Positions 17,105-26,270 of a DNA stretch of 64,000 bases are shown here, in pieces. The notes beneath the pieces are model-generated. The model was given only the letters and a program-made list of their open reading frames with translations, was not told where the DNA came from and did not search any database. Position numbers and translations under genes: made by a program. Each line of letters opens with the position of its first letter. Positions within the stretch are counted from its first letter, which is position 1. The stretch lies in assembly GCF_000764185.1 (NCBI RefSeq), contig NZ_JQEC01000011.1, forward strand, positions 186,001 through 250,000. Direction: 5' to 3'. This DNA is from Colwellia psychrerythraea (GTDB lineage: Bacteria > Pseudomonadota > Gammaproteobacteria > Enterobacterales > Alteromonadaceae).

Positions 17105-19312
17105 TTAAAAGTTTTTTCCTATTGATAAGAATACAGAAGACTTACCGCCCGATGCAAAACCAACACCAAAAACTGCCGGACCAAAACTGGTGTCTGTGCC
17201 TAAATAAATACTGCCAGAGTGAATTAAATCACTATATTTCACCGTTTCGTTAACTTGCCAAATATTACCGGCTTCAGCACTTACACCTAAGTAAATAGGC
17301 AAACCGCCCTCGGCAGGCATTTCACGACCTAAATCATATTGATAAACAATAGCAGCAAATACTTTATGAACACCAATAAGGGCATCTTCTTGATAACCTG
17401 ATAGGTTTAAAAATCCACCTAACTCAGTAACATGCACGCTAAAATCTTCTTCATTTTCAACGGTAGCTAAAGAAGCAATACCAACAAAAGTATGATTTCT
17501 AATGCCAAAAGCGCCACGCCAATCAAGGTTCAATACTAGCGATTTATCTGTATCGGCAACGCTTAGTTGTGATGAATATTGATCATTGAGCCACTGCACT
17601 TTCATTGAAAATTTATTGCCCTGCGTGGGAAAGTTGATACTGTTTAGCGTGTCATAGCCAAATTTTACAAAACCACCATAGGAGTTGTAGTCAGACTCAC
17701 CTCCAGCAAGCGCATCAAAAGAAAGGTTTCCCGTTTCGGCTATACCACCAACTTCCATAATGCCATTAAAAGAATAATTATAACCTAGCGCTAAAAGGCC
17801 ACTGTAGTGATCATTGCTCAGTTCAGGACGAGTTTTGGTTTTTTCCCACTTGTCTTGAATGTAGGCCACTCTAGCACGACTGTAAAAATCGTGTGATTTA
17901 GTTAGTGGTTGATAGAATTCAGTAGCAAGTAAGGTTTCCCAACCCACTTTTACTTCATTTAACCAACGTCCGCCATTATCCGTAACATCGGTCATCATAT
18001 AAGACATGTTAAGTGAGACAATAGCCCTGTTGGCAAAGTCAGTTTTTAGATTAAAGCCAAAATCGAAATAGTTTGGCCCCCAAGATTTTGCCTTTGTATG
18101 TAAGATTAAGACTCGTCCCTGCTCAGTATCATTAAACTCAACAGTGACTTGTTCAAATTTATCAAGGGCATAAACTCTATCAATGGCTAAATCTAATTCA
18201 TTCTTGCTCAAGCCTTTACCTAACTCAACAGCCAAATGAAGCGCAATAATATCATTCTCTACTTTCGAGTTATTTTGAAATTTAATTTCAATTATTTTAT
18301 TAGGTAACTCAGCAAACCATTTTTTAGCTTTGTTTTGTTTTTGTTGTTTATATACTTGATAGTTGTCATCACTGATTGCTAACTTCATTAATGCGGGTGC
18401 TTGTGCATTAGCCTCTTGCTCCCCTAAGTTTAATGCTTGGGGCATAACAGACCAATTCGTCGTACTTAACTCATCAATAGCCGGACGTAGCAACACATCT
18501 TTATCACTCAGCAATACTTTTTGCGCCAAACTAGTATTGTTAGTCAAAATGGTAGATAACTGATTTAGCACAGCAACCGTACTGGTTAGTTCACTTTGTC
18601 CTGCTAATGGCGAACCGATATCAACAGCAATAACAATATCTGCGCCCATTTTTTTAACCACATCTATTGGCATATTATTAGTGATGCCACCATCAACCAG
18701 CATTTTTCCATTAATTTCAACTGCAGCAACAATGCCAGGAACAGCAGCAGAAGCTTTCATCGCCTGATTAATGCTGCCAGAATCAAGAACTACCATTTGT
18801 GCAGTGGCAATATCCGAGGCAACTGCCCGAAAAGGAATGGCAAGTTCATCAAAACTATCAAAAGAGCTAACAGTATCGGTTGAACGCTGCAGTATTTGAT
18901 AGGCACTTTGACCCAATAATAAACCGTGTGGTACTTTAAATTCACCGTCACTGTAACCTAATCTTATTGATAAATTGTATCTATCTCGGTGCTGTTTATT
19001 GACATAAGATAAAGCCTCTCTGGGAATAAAGTCTGAATAGCCATCAGACCAAGGCAGCCCAAGCATAATACGTTCAATTTCATCAACGTCATAACCTAAG
19101 GCGTACATGCCGCCGACATAGGCGCCGATACTAGTACCAACGATATAATCGATTGGAATATTGTTTTGCTCTAATACTTTAAGCACACCAATATGAGCAG
19201 TACCTTTAGCGCCGCCACCACTTAACACTAGGCCAACTTTGTCTCTGGAATTAGCAGAAAAAACAAAACTAATTAAGGTTAAAAAAAGCAGTATGATAAG
19301 AGAAAAACGCAT
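17105..19312 (-). CDS. Patatin-like phospholipase with C-terminal Omp85-type barrel
   Basis: 735 residues. A signal peptide (about 1-20) is followed by a patatin domain with the oxyanion loop GGGAKG at 32-37, catalytic Ser61 in GTSIG, and Asp207 in VDGG. A POTRA-like segment covers about 340-410, and a C-terminal 16-strand-type barrel of the Omp85/BamA family ends in IGKNF. This is the layout of PlpD-like proteins (type Vd secretion), in which a lipase is exported across or displayed at the outer membrane by its own barrel. The catalytic dyad is intact, so lipid-hydrolase activity is expected. Whether the lipase is released or stays attached cannot be read. Confidence 0.9.
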   Translation of the reverse strand: MRFSLIILLFLTLISFVFSANSRDKVGLVLSGGGAKGTAHIGVLKVLEQNNIPIDYIVGTSIGAYVGGMYALGYDVDEIERIMLGLPWSDGYSDFIPREALSYVNKQHRDRYNLSIRLGYSDGEFKVPHGLLLGQSAYQILQRSTDTVSSFDSFDELAIPFRAVASDIATAQMVVLDSGSINQAMKASAAVPGIVAAVEINGKMLVDGGITNNMPIDVVKKMGADIVIAVDIGSPLAGQSELTSTVAVLNQLSTILTNNTSLAQKVLLSDKDVLLRPAIDELSTTNWSVMPQALNLGEQEANAQAPALMKLAISDDNYQVYKQQKQNKAKKWFAELPNKIIEIKFQNNSKVENDIIALHLAVELGKGLSKNELDLAIDRVYALDKFEQVTVEFNDTEQGRVLILHTKAKSWGPNYFDFGFNLKTDFANRAIVSLNMSYMMTDVTDNGGRWLNEVKVGWETLLATEFYQPLTKSHDFYSRARVAYIQDKWEKTKTRPELSNDHYSGLLALGYNYSFNGIMEVGGIAETGNLSFDALAGGESDYNSYGGFVKFGYDTLNSINFPTQGNKFSMKVQWLNDQYSSQLSVADTDKSLVLNLDWRGAFGIRNHTFVGIASLATVENEEDFSVHVTELGGFLNLSGYQEDALIGVHKVFAAIVYQYDLGREMPAEGGLPIYLGVSAEAGNIWQVNETVKYSDLIHSGSIYLGTDTSFGPAVFGVGFASGGKSSVFLSIGKNF

Positions 19313-19481
19313 AATAGTTACTTAGAAAAGAGTTAGTTAAGTTACAGCTGTATCACAATAATAATGATCAGTAATAAAATTACAAGTTTAATATCTTGGC
19401 TACATTTACAGCTAGCTTTGCAATTACGGGCCATATAGCACTTACCATAATTACTTATTTTATAATAATGACGATACAAAT

Positions 19482-19520
19482 AAAAAACCCGCATTTAAGT
19501 TTCCTTAAAGTACGGGCTTT
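19482..19520 (-). terminator. Terminator after the amidohydrolase pair
   Basis: CCCG-TTTAAG pairs with CTTAAA-CGGG with a small bulge and a four-base TTTC loop. An A6 run on the left becomes a T-run when read leftward. It lies 89 bases after the stop of the second amidohydrolase gene. Confidence 0.75.
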
Positions 19521-19608
19521 ATTCACTATGCGGCGAGTGCCTATCAGAGCAATAACGGATCGAGATAATCAATAAATACCAGAAATGTTATCACCTACTG
19601 ATTAGCCT

Positions 19609-20907
19609 TTACTTAGTATAGCCACGTGGCATGCTGCTATCTGTAGTATAGCGCTGACGTAAAACATCTTGGCGTGATCTTAACGACATGGCATTACCAT
19701 TGATCCACATAAAATCTACCTTGGTGCTTATTTCAAAGGGGTCACTGCTCCATAAAACTAAGTCAGCATTTTTACCCACAACAATACGACCAGCATTCAA
19801 ATGAAAACTATCAGCAACATTAGCAGTAACTGCAGCTAAAGCACTAGTTGGTGCTAGGCCATTGGCAATAGCAATGCCTGCATCAAAACGTAACTGATTA
19901 ATGTTATAACTCTCACCACTATTACTGATAATTACCTTGATACCCGCTTTAGTTAATTTCGCAACATTATTGAGTGAATTATGTAATGAATCAAAACTGC
20001 TCGGTAAGTTATCAATAGCACTCATCATCACAGTGACATTCGCTTTTGCTATTTCATCGCTAACCAGTACAGCATCACTTGCACCAACAAGCACTAAATC
20101 AAGCTGATATTGCTCTTTTAATTTCAACAAAGCTAAAATATCTGTTGCTCTATCCACGTATGCCAATAATGGTTTTTCGCCTGATAATAAAGCATACATT
20201 ACCTGTTCTGAGCGAGAAGGAGTTTTAGCTTCTTTGTCTTCTGTATTTTTTGATTTTTTCTTCTTAGTTTTAGCTTTTTCGATTTTGGCTAACGCTTTTT
20301 GGGCATCTTCAAGTTTATTGCTTAATGTTTGTAAGCTCATTGCTCTTGAGCCTTTACGTTTACTGCCAAGCTCGACAATCACAGCATTTTGCTGAGCAAT
20401 AACACTGTCAAATTCACCTGATAAATTTACCGTAAAACTTTGACCCGTAAAAACGTTCTCGCCACCATGTGGCATAACTAAGCTACTGGTGATACCGCCC
20501 TTGCGAGCATAAGGGATCAACGTCGACTTAGGGTTAAACGCCAGACTGGCATCAAAGGTTATATCGGCTTTTTTATCAGAGCCATCGCGGGTAGCCGAGA
20601 CTGCGCCCACTTCGACTAAACCCAGTAAGTTGCCTGAAGCAATAAAACCAGGCGTTAAAATACGTCCTTTCGCGTCAATCATAGTGTCTGCGCTAAGTGA
20701 CTCTGGTACATCATCTTTGCTATAAACAGCAGTAATGATGCCATCATCAAAAACAACAGTTGCCTGTGATAAAATACCTTGCTCAGCCACTGTGTATACA
20801 GTGGCATTAGTTATTGCCACTGACTCAGCATGTACTTGGCTAGTAGTCACGGCAAGTGCGCCAAATAAAGCATAGCGCAATGAAGTAATTAATTGAGTGT
20901 TTTTCAT
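19609..20907 (-). CDS. Amidohydrolase-like protein without metal ligands (probable pseudoenzyme)
   Basis: 432 residues with a signal peptide (about 1-27, ending VHA), so periplasmic. The fold is that of imidazolonepropionase-like amidohydrolases: an N-terminal beta domain, then PGF at the point where active members have PGxIDxHxH. Here that motif is PGFIASGNLLGL, with no His. The later ligand sites also appear replaced (LAYVDRATDIL, LVLVGASDAVL). A Lys-rich low-complexity stretch lies near 215-230. It starts 10 bases after the stop of the intact amidohydrolase gene, so the two are co-expressed. I infer a non-catalytic partner, perhaps of a heteromer. Confidence 0.8.
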   Translation of the reverse strand: MKNTQLITSLRYALFGALAVTTSQVHAESVAITNATVYTVAEQGILSQATVVFDDGIITAVYSKDDVPESLSADTMIDAKGRILTPGFIASGNLLGLVEVGAVSATRDGSDKKADITFDASLAFNPKSTLIPYARKGGITSSLVMPHGGENVFTGQSFTVNLSGEFDSVIAQQNAVIVELGSKRKGSRAMSLQTLSNKLEDAQKALAKIEKAKTKKKKSKNTEDKEAKTPSRSEQVMYALLSGEKPLLAYVDRATDILALLKLKEQYQLDLVLVGASDAVLVSDEIAKANVTVMMSAIDNLPSSFDSLHNSLNNVAKLTKAGIKVIISNSGESYNINQLRFDAGIAIANGLAPTSALAAVTANVADSFHLNAGRIVVGKNADLVLWSSDPFEISTKVDFMWINGNAMSLRSRQDVLRQRYTTDSSMPRGYTK

Positions 20908-20917
20908 TGGGGTTCCC

Positions 20918-22408
20918 TTATTTAGTAATTAGCTTGGTTGCTGACTTATTAATATGATTATCTAAATTCTGACCAAGTAAAAAGTCACTTTTCGCTTGGT
21001 ATTTATCATCCAATCGGTCATAAACTTTTGCGCCATCAATAAACACTTGTTCAGCTTGGGCATAAACACTAAATGGGTTTGTATTCCAAACCACAACATC
21101 AGCATTTTTACCTGTTTCTAAACTGCCTACTTCATCATTGATACCTAAAGATTTAGCTGCATTAGCAGTAATCCACTTGATAGCATCTTCTTCTTTTAAA
21201 GCAAAGCCATTTTCATTGGCGCGATACATCACTTTTGCCGCTTCTTGGTTTAAACGCTGAATAGTGCTTGCAGAATCGGAATGAACTACTGCACAAGAAT
21301 TTTTCACTGCATCAACAATGGCGGCATTTTCTTCAACCATGTCAAAGGCTTCCATTTTAAAGCCCCACCAATCTGGCCACATAGCCGCACAATTACCATT
21401 AGCTGCTAGTAAATCGGCAATTTTATAAGCTTCAATAGCATGATGAAAAGTACCTGAGTGGTAATTAAATTCATTACCAAGGTCTATCATTACAGCCATT
21501 TCTTCCGCTTTGTAACAATGGTTATGAATTAATATTTCACCGTCTAAAACGCCCATTAAGGTATCAAGCTCTAAATCGCGCTTTGGTGCTTTAGGGTTTT
21601 TACCTGCACTGTAATCCGCGTCATACTTATCCCATTCACGTTTGTACTCTGTGGCAGCAAGCCAAGCACTTCGGTAACCGGCAACATTACCCATACGAGT
21701 TGAAGGTAAAACTTTTCTGCTACCGTAAACGCGCTTAGGGTTCTCGCCACAGGCCATTTTCAAACCATAAGCAGCATCGACAAACTTCATGCCTTGCATG
21801 GTTACACTGGGTACATTACGTAAAGTAACACCGCGACCACCAAATAAATTAGCTGAACCAGGTAATATTTGTAAACTGGTTATACCGCCGGCACGCGCCG
21901 CTTCAAAACCAGGATCTTGTGGCCAAACACTGTGCTCTGACCAAACTTCTGAGGTATTAGGAGAAGTCATCTCATTACCATCTGAGTGTGATTCAACTTG
22001 CGGATTAGGATAAACACCTAAATGGGAGTGAACATCTATAATACCAGGCGTGATCCACTTACCTGACATATCAATAACCTTGGCGTTATCTGCAGATAAA
22101 TCATTACCTACTTGGCTAACCTTGCCATTAACAAGTAAAATATCGGCATCATTTAAACGCTCACCTGTGCCCGTTAAAATAGTGGCATTGGTTAATAAAG
22201 TACTTTGAGCTGGCAATGCTTGGTAAGTACTTGGGTAAGGATTTTTATTGATAACAACTTTAGCATCTTGTTTTTCGTTGGGTAGACAGGCCGTTAAGCC
22301 GAGTGACAACATACTGGTAGCAAGTAGGGTATACGCAGTTTTTTTATCAGTAACTTTATTGGTAAAGTTACTGATAATTGAATTACGCGGTAATGATTTT
22401 TTAAGCAT
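20918..22408 (-). CDS. Amidohydrolase family lipoprotein, metal-dependent hydrolase
   Basis: 496 residues. The N-terminus has a long polar segment, a hydrophobic core and a lipobox LTAC with Cys41, so it is probably a membrane-anchored periplasmic lipoprotein. The metal motif is intact at His127 and His129 in PGIIDVHSHLG. Other likely ligands are in ILIHNHCYKAEEM, FHHAIEAYK and VVHSDSA. The C-terminal NADVVVWNTNPFSVYA is typical of imidazolonepropionase-like or dipeptidase-like amidohydrolases. The substrate is unknown. It is the first gene of a pair with a ligand-free relative. A later Met would shorten the n-region, but the lipobox stays. Confidence 0.88.
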   Translation of the reverse strand: MLKKSLPRNSIISNFTNKVTDKKTAYTLLATSMLSLGLTACLPNEKQDAKVVINKNPYPSTYQALPAQSTLLTNATILTGTGERLNDADILLVNGKVSQVGNDLSADNAKVIDMSGKWITPGIIDVHSHLGVYPNPQVESHSDGNEMTSPNTSEVWSEHSVWPQDPGFEAARAGGITSLQILPGSANLFGGRGVTLRNVPSVTMQGMKFVDAAYGLKMACGENPKRVYGSRKVLPSTRMGNVAGYRSAWLAATEYKREWDKYDADYSAGKNPKAPKRDLELDTLMGVLDGEILIHNHCYKAEEMAVMIDLGNEFNYHSGTFHHAIEAYKIADLLAANGNCAAMWPDWWGFKMEAFDMVEENAAIVDAVKNSCAVVHSDSASTIQRLNQEAAKVMYRANENGFALKEEDAIKWITANAAKSLGINDEVGSLETGKNADVVVWNTNPFSVYAQAEQVFIDGAKVYDRLDDKYQAKSDFLLGQNLDNHINKSATKLITK

Positions 22409-22530
22409 CTGAATTCCTGTAGCGAAACATAGTGGCCAATACCATAAATTTATTTCGATAAAACAACAAGGTTATGGCGATAAACAGTCAAATTTTTACG
22501 TTTAATTACAAGTAGTATTCAAATAACTTG

Positions 22531-22659
22531 CTATTGAGCGATCACCACTTTGCTTCTGCCGCTATTTTTTGCTTGATATAGTGATTTATCTGCATGGGCA
22601 ACGAAGGTTTCGCCATTAATAAAAAAGTCACTTTACCACTGACTCACGCCGATACTCAT
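22531..22659 (-). pseudogene. Remnant of a GGDEF (diguanylate cyclase) gene, C-terminal end
   Basis: Read leftward the DNA encodes MSIGVSQW, a stop, then about 33 residues that include ADKSLYQAKNSGRSKVVIA and a final stop. This is the typical end of a GGDEF domain (an SxGV strand followed by ADxALYxAKxxGRN). The in-frame stop and the absence of the GGDEF catalytic half upstream show that it is a dead fragment. It lies in the 411-base gap between msrQ and the amidohydrolase gene. Nothing else recognisable is in that gap. Confidence 0.85.
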
Positions 22660-22819
22660 TCATTGACCCCAAACTAACTCTGCCATAACTACCTATTATT
22701 GATTCCCTTACACTTGTCTAATATTCTACTTTTTCTGCGTCGAGTAATACTCGCCTAAGATCTTTGAATAGTATTGTTAGGTTATAGAATAATCTGAATG
22801 ATAACCGTTGAAGAAAGGG

Positions 22820-23455
22820 CTATATTTTTGATGTTTTTCGATTAAATGTCGACCGCATCAACTTTTTTATTTTTGTATAGCGAAATGACAATAATATTCC
22901 AACCAGAAGAAAATAAAACAGTGGCGATAGCAGTTCAGACTTAACTGACCAATAAAAATGAACAGCAACCAAAATAATAATCAGATAACTTAGGTTATGT
23001 AATTTTTGCCATGACTTACCCATTTTTCGCCTAAGACTATTTAGGGAGGTAATAGCAAGCGTGGCTAATAAAACAAAGGCGATCATGCCAAAGGTGATAT
23101 ATGGCCGCTTAACAATTTCGTTAAAAAATAACGACCAAGCAAACTGTAAGTCAAAAGCTAAAAAATTAAAGACATGCATAAAAGCATAACTAAAAGCATA
23201 CAAGCCCAATAAGCGTCTTACTTGCAATAAAAAACCTTGCTTAAAGCGCTTGGCGAGTGGCGTAACCGTTAATGTAAGTAATAACAAATTAAAGGCTCCA
23301 ATTCCGGTAAAATGAATCACTCTCTGAACAGGATCAGCGCCAAGTAAGTCATAAAAAGCCAGATAGTATAAGTTAATTAAAGGCAAGAGAGCCGCTAAAT
23401 GAATAACGGTTTTTAACATTAATACTTTATTTGAGGTGGTTAATCTTATATTCAT
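22820..23455 (-). CDS. msrQ: MsrQ, haem membrane subunit of the MsrPQ methionine sulfoxide reductase
   Basis: 211 residues with about six hydrophobic segments and the ferric-reductase-like core. His residues sit in helices that could bind haem (FTGIGAFN with HF before it, FMHVFNFLAF, HNLSYLIIILVAVHFYW). It passes electrons from the quinone pool to periplasmic MsrP. It begins 11 bases after the msrP stop, in one operon. The Arg/Lys-rich C-terminus is cytoplasmic. Confidence 0.93.
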   Translation of the reverse strand: MNIRLTTSNKVLMLKTVIHLAALLPLINLYYLAFYDLLGADPVQRVIHFTGIGAFNLLLLTLTVTPLAKRFKQGFLLQVRRLLGLYAFSYAFMHVFNFLAFDLQFAWSLFFNEIVKRPYITFGMIAFVLLATLAITSLNSLRRKMGKSWQKLHNLSYLIIILVAVHFYWSVKSELLSPLFYFLLVGILLSFRYTKIKKLMRSTFNRKTSKI

Positions 23456-23466
23456 TTAAAGCAGAC

Positions 23467-24474
23467 CTAATAATACTTTCTTAAATTCATATTTTTATAC
23501 AAATGAGCTACCTGCTCGCCATAGCCATTAAAGGCTAAGGTCTCAATTCTGTTTCGCGCAAACAAACCCCCTGACGTTATTCGCCTTTCACTCGCTTGGC
23601 TCCATCTCGGGTGGTCATGTTCAGGATTTACGTTAGCATAAAAGCCATATTCATTAGGCGCTAGCTTATACCAAGTGGTTATAGGCTGCTTACTTACCAG
23701 TTTAATTGATACAATTGACTTGATACTTTTAAAGCCATATTTCCAAGGTACCACTAAGCGTATTGGCGCACCGTTTTGCGGCGGTAAGGTTTTACCATAT
23801 AATCCGACACTCATTAACGTCAAAGGGTTCATCGCTTCATCAATACGCAGTCCTTCAACATAAGGATAAGCGATACCACCACCTAAACGTCTATCATCTT
23901 GACCCGGCATTTGTTTAGGATCGTGCAATGTTTCAAAAACCACGTATTTAGCAGAAGAGTTAGGGGCTACTTTTTTTAATAAATCAGCTAAAGAAAAGCC
24001 AATCCAAGGTACCACCATAGACCAAGCCTCTACACAGCGCAGTCTATAAATTCGCTCTTCAAGAGCAAACATTGAGGTTAAATCATCATAATCTAAGGTA
24101 ATCGGGTTATCACATTCACCTGAAATAGTCAGCTGCCATGGATTTACCTCAAAGTTTTGAGATAGCTCTGCAGGCTGATTTTTTTGTGCGCCAAATTCAT
24201 AAAAATTGTTGTGCGTGGTCACTTTACTTTCAGGGGTAAGTATTAGTTTAGCGGTGTTTGCATCAGCGGTATATTTTAAGGGGATTGTTTTAAACTTAGT
24301 GGCTTCTTCTTTACTAAACCAACCAGCGTTCGCGTTGGCACTTGCGGTTGCGAACAAAGCACCAGCACCTAAAAATCCCATGCCCTTTAATAATTCACGT
24401 CGATTTAAAAAGACATTTTCAGGGGTTATTTCACTTTCTTTTAAATGGTAACTCTTGGGTGTTTTTATCAGCAC
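23467..24474 (-). CDS. msrP: MsrP, periplasmic molybdopterin methionine sulfoxide reductase
   Basis: 335 residues that begin with GTG at 24474 (AAGG nine bases upstream). The N-terminus [12 protein letters not shown] followed by [17 protein letters not shown] is a Tat signal with the twin Arg at 25-26. Cys147 in [10 protein letters not shown] is the molybdenum ligand of the sulphite-oxidase-like fold. The enzyme repairs oxidised methionines in envelope proteins, important under oxidative stress. Electrons come from MsrQ, encoded next. The GTG start is supported by the family N-terminus. Confidence 0.95.
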   Translation of the reverse strand: MLIKTPKSYHLKESEITPENVFLNRRELLKGMGFLGAGALFATASANANAGWFSKEEATKFKTIPLKYTADANTAKLILTPESKVTTHNNFYEFGAQKNQPAELSQNFEVNPWQLTISGECDNPITLDYDDLTSMFALEERIYRLRCVEAWSMVVPWIGFSLADLLKKVAPNSSAKYVVFETLHDPKQMPGQDDRRLGGGIAYPYVEGLRIDEAMNPLTLMSVGLYGKTLPPQNGAPIRLVVPWKYGFKSIKSIVSIKLVSKQPITTWYKLAPNEYGFYANVNPEHDHPRWSQASERRITSGGLFARNRIETLAFNGYGEQVAHLYKNMNLRKYY

Positions 24475-24540
24475 AACTAAAACCTTATTAAATGATACAA
24501 CTAGTAATAAGATAGGGTTTAGGGCAATTAAATTTCACAT

Positions 24541-24570
24541 AAAAAAAGTGCGCCAAGAGAGGCACACTTT
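24541..24570 (-). terminator. Terminator after the glutaredoxin-like gene
   Basis: AAAGTGCGCC pairs with GGCACACTTT (one G-U type pair) around AAGAGA. The A7 run on the left gives a T-run when read leftward. It is the first hairpin with a T-run downstream of the gene ending at 24650. Confidence 0.8.
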
Positions 24571-24584
24571 ATAAGAATTACGAT

Positions 24585-24622
24585 CAGTTTAATTTTACCT
24601 TAATAATGGTAAAATTAAACTG
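24585..24622. repeat. Perfect 15-bp inverted repeat between msrP and the glutaredoxin-like gene
   Basis: CAGTTTAATTTTACC (24585-24599) and GGTAAAATTAAACTG (24608-24622) are exact complements around TTAATAAT. There is no T-run, and a normal terminator follows directly on the leftward path. Possible roles are 3'-end protection of the mRNA or a protein-binding site. Confidence 0.6.
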
Positions 24623-24649
24623 TATTGAAAGTTAACTAAACAAGCTCAA

Positions 24650-25024
24650 TTAGGCTGCCTTAGTTAATGTTTGTAGATGGGCAACAACATCATTTGACTC
24701 ATATAACCATTGAACTTGGCCATCTGCTTTTTCAATACGTAGACAAGGCACTTTACGTTTACCGCCTTCACGAATTAACTCTTGTTGAAAGTCATTTTTA
24801 CCACTGATATTGCGTAATTCAATTTTTAAACCTTCACGTTTCATAGTACGGCGAACTTTTACACAAAATGGGCATGATGGTAATTGATACAAACTTAATG
24901 TTTGAGTTTTATCATCAATTTTAGCTTGTTCAGCTTCAGCACGTTTTGGTGAACGTGGTGAAAATATAAAGTTTAGTAATAAGATTAGTTGCCCTATGGG
25001 CCAACGGATAGCTTTCATCAACAT
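24650..25024 (-). CDS. Membrane-anchored glutaredoxin-like protein
   Basis: 124 residues. A hydrophobic helix at about 8-22 is followed by a charged linker and a thioredoxin-fold domain with the redox motif CPFC at 51-54 and the cis-Pro region KRKVPCLRIE. WLYESNDVVAHL matches the C-terminal half of glutaredoxins. Orientation of the domain is uncertain: the Arg/Lys-rich linker after the helix suggests a cytoplasmic domain. It is probably a thiol-disulfide oxidoreductase. It lies upstream of msrPQ in the same direction but is separated by a terminator. Confidence 0.88.
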   Translation of the reverse strand: MLMKAIRWPIGQLILLLNFIFSPRSPKRAEAEQAKIDDKTQTLSLYQLPSCPFCVKVRRTMKREGLKIELRNISGKNDFQQELIREGGKRKVPCLRIEKADGQVQWLYESNDVVAHLQTLTKAA

Positions 25025-25193
25025 AATAAAAATAACTCTTGTTAATAATGAAGACCTAAGGCTTTTGCTAACCGCTTGTTTACGTTAGCCAATAGTATAG
25101 GTACGAGTATTTAAGGTATATATACCCCACAATAGGCGAATATTCTAACATAGTAAGCCGATACTTATCAGCTTGTGCATATGTCTATTTTAT

Positions 25194-25745
25194 CTACCAC
25201 ATTAAATCATCTGGAATTTGGTAATCCGCGTATGGATCATCTTCATCGGTTTCTTCTACTGTAACTTTATCGTTTTGTACAAGAATCATACTACTGTCAA
25301 GTTCTGCTACTTTAGCAGCCGTTTCACTAGTAACAAGATAGGTGCTTTCATTTAAGCCACACAATGCCAAACGGCCATTAACCAATGCTTTATGGGTAAT
25401 GGAATTAAGCGCTAATTTTTTCACTTTATTATTAAAGGTATAGTTATAGTCACTTTCGCCCTTAACACCGGTTAATTGGTGGTGTTCAAGGATTTGTTTG
25501 ATTCGTAAATTTTGCTCTTTTTTGGCTAGCTCAATCTTTTTGGCTTCATTTAGGGCGGTATCTTTAGCCAGTTTATCTGCTTTAGATATTGCTAAGTCTT
25601 GTTTTACTTGTTCTTGTAAACTTGCGCCATGCTCAACACCGCTACGCTGTTGTTTATTTTTCTTACGTTTATCAGAGTTTGCTTGACGAGTTTTTTGCTT
25701 GGTGGTTAATCCGGCTTTGAGCAATTGATCTTGAAGGGAGGCCAT
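25194..25745 (-). CDS. DUF2058 (YaiL-type) family protein
   Basis: 183 residues. The N-terminus MASLQDQLLKAGLTTKQK is the family signature. A strongly basic, Lys/Gln-rich helical stretch at about 18-100 looks like a coiled coil or nucleic-acid-binding region, and the C-terminal domain ends in an acidic tail (TDEDDPYADYQIPDDLMW). Proteins of this family are widespread in gammaproteobacteria and their function is not established here. Single gene. Confidence 0.9.
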   Translation of the reverse strand: MASLQDQLLKAGLTTKQKTRQANSDKRKKNKQQRSGVEHGASLQEQVKQDLAISKADKLAKDTALNEAKKIELAKKEQNLRIKQILEHHQLTGVKGESDYNYTFNNKVKKLALNSITHKALVNGRLALCGLNESTYLVTSETAAKVAELDSSMILVQNDKVTVEETDEDDPYADYQIPDDLMW

Positions 25746-26270
25746 AGGTCGTCCGTACTGCTTTCGTACTGTTTAGTACTATTGCTGTAATTAAAGTGAA
25801 TTGATATTGCAGCTATTCTACCCATATTTATGCTTGAGTGCTAATTAAGACTAATAATGATCTTGGATACTCATTTAAACCTGGTTATGGTGATACCTTA
25901 CAAATAAATCGATGACGTTTTCGTTTTTTTCCCGCCAAGCGCTATTATGTGCTCCACATTAATTTATCACATTGTGATAAATTAATAACGAAGCTTATCG
26001 TAATAAAATCAGCTCACTCTTTGAAAGAAACAGCCTAAGCATTGTGTTTTAAATAGGCTAATTACAGTGAACAGTCTGGCATATAACTTACCATGATGTT
26101 TTAAACAAGCGTATGACACCTAATATATACTTAGGCAGTTCAATCAGATAAGGCTCGAGTTCCATTTCTGTTACTTTCATTTGCCATTAAGATACGTTAC
26201 TGTACGGGTGCTCAATTATATAATATTTCATAATAAATATAATTTCACAAAACAGAAATAGGAAACAAGT
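25746..26270. other. 525-base gap without a gene
   Basis: No convincing coding frame or structured RNA was seen. The gap holds the 13-bp inverted repeat at 25958-25986, and its right end must carry the promoter of the parvulin gene (AT-rich TATAAT-like sequences near 26218-26245 and AGGAAA before the ATG). Confidence 0.5.
25958..25986. repeat. Perfect AT-rich palindrome (13-bp arms)
   Basis: ATTAATTTATCAC (25958-25970) and GTGATAAATTAAT (25974-25986) are exact complements separated by three bases. The compact symmetry looks like a dimeric repressor site rather than a terminator (no T-run). The inner TCAC/GTGA halves face the opposite way to a CRP site. Confidence 0.6.

Noticed and set aside
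25974..25986. CRP site at the palindrome
   Set aside because: The half sites are in the reverse order and spacing of TGTGA-N6-TCACA.
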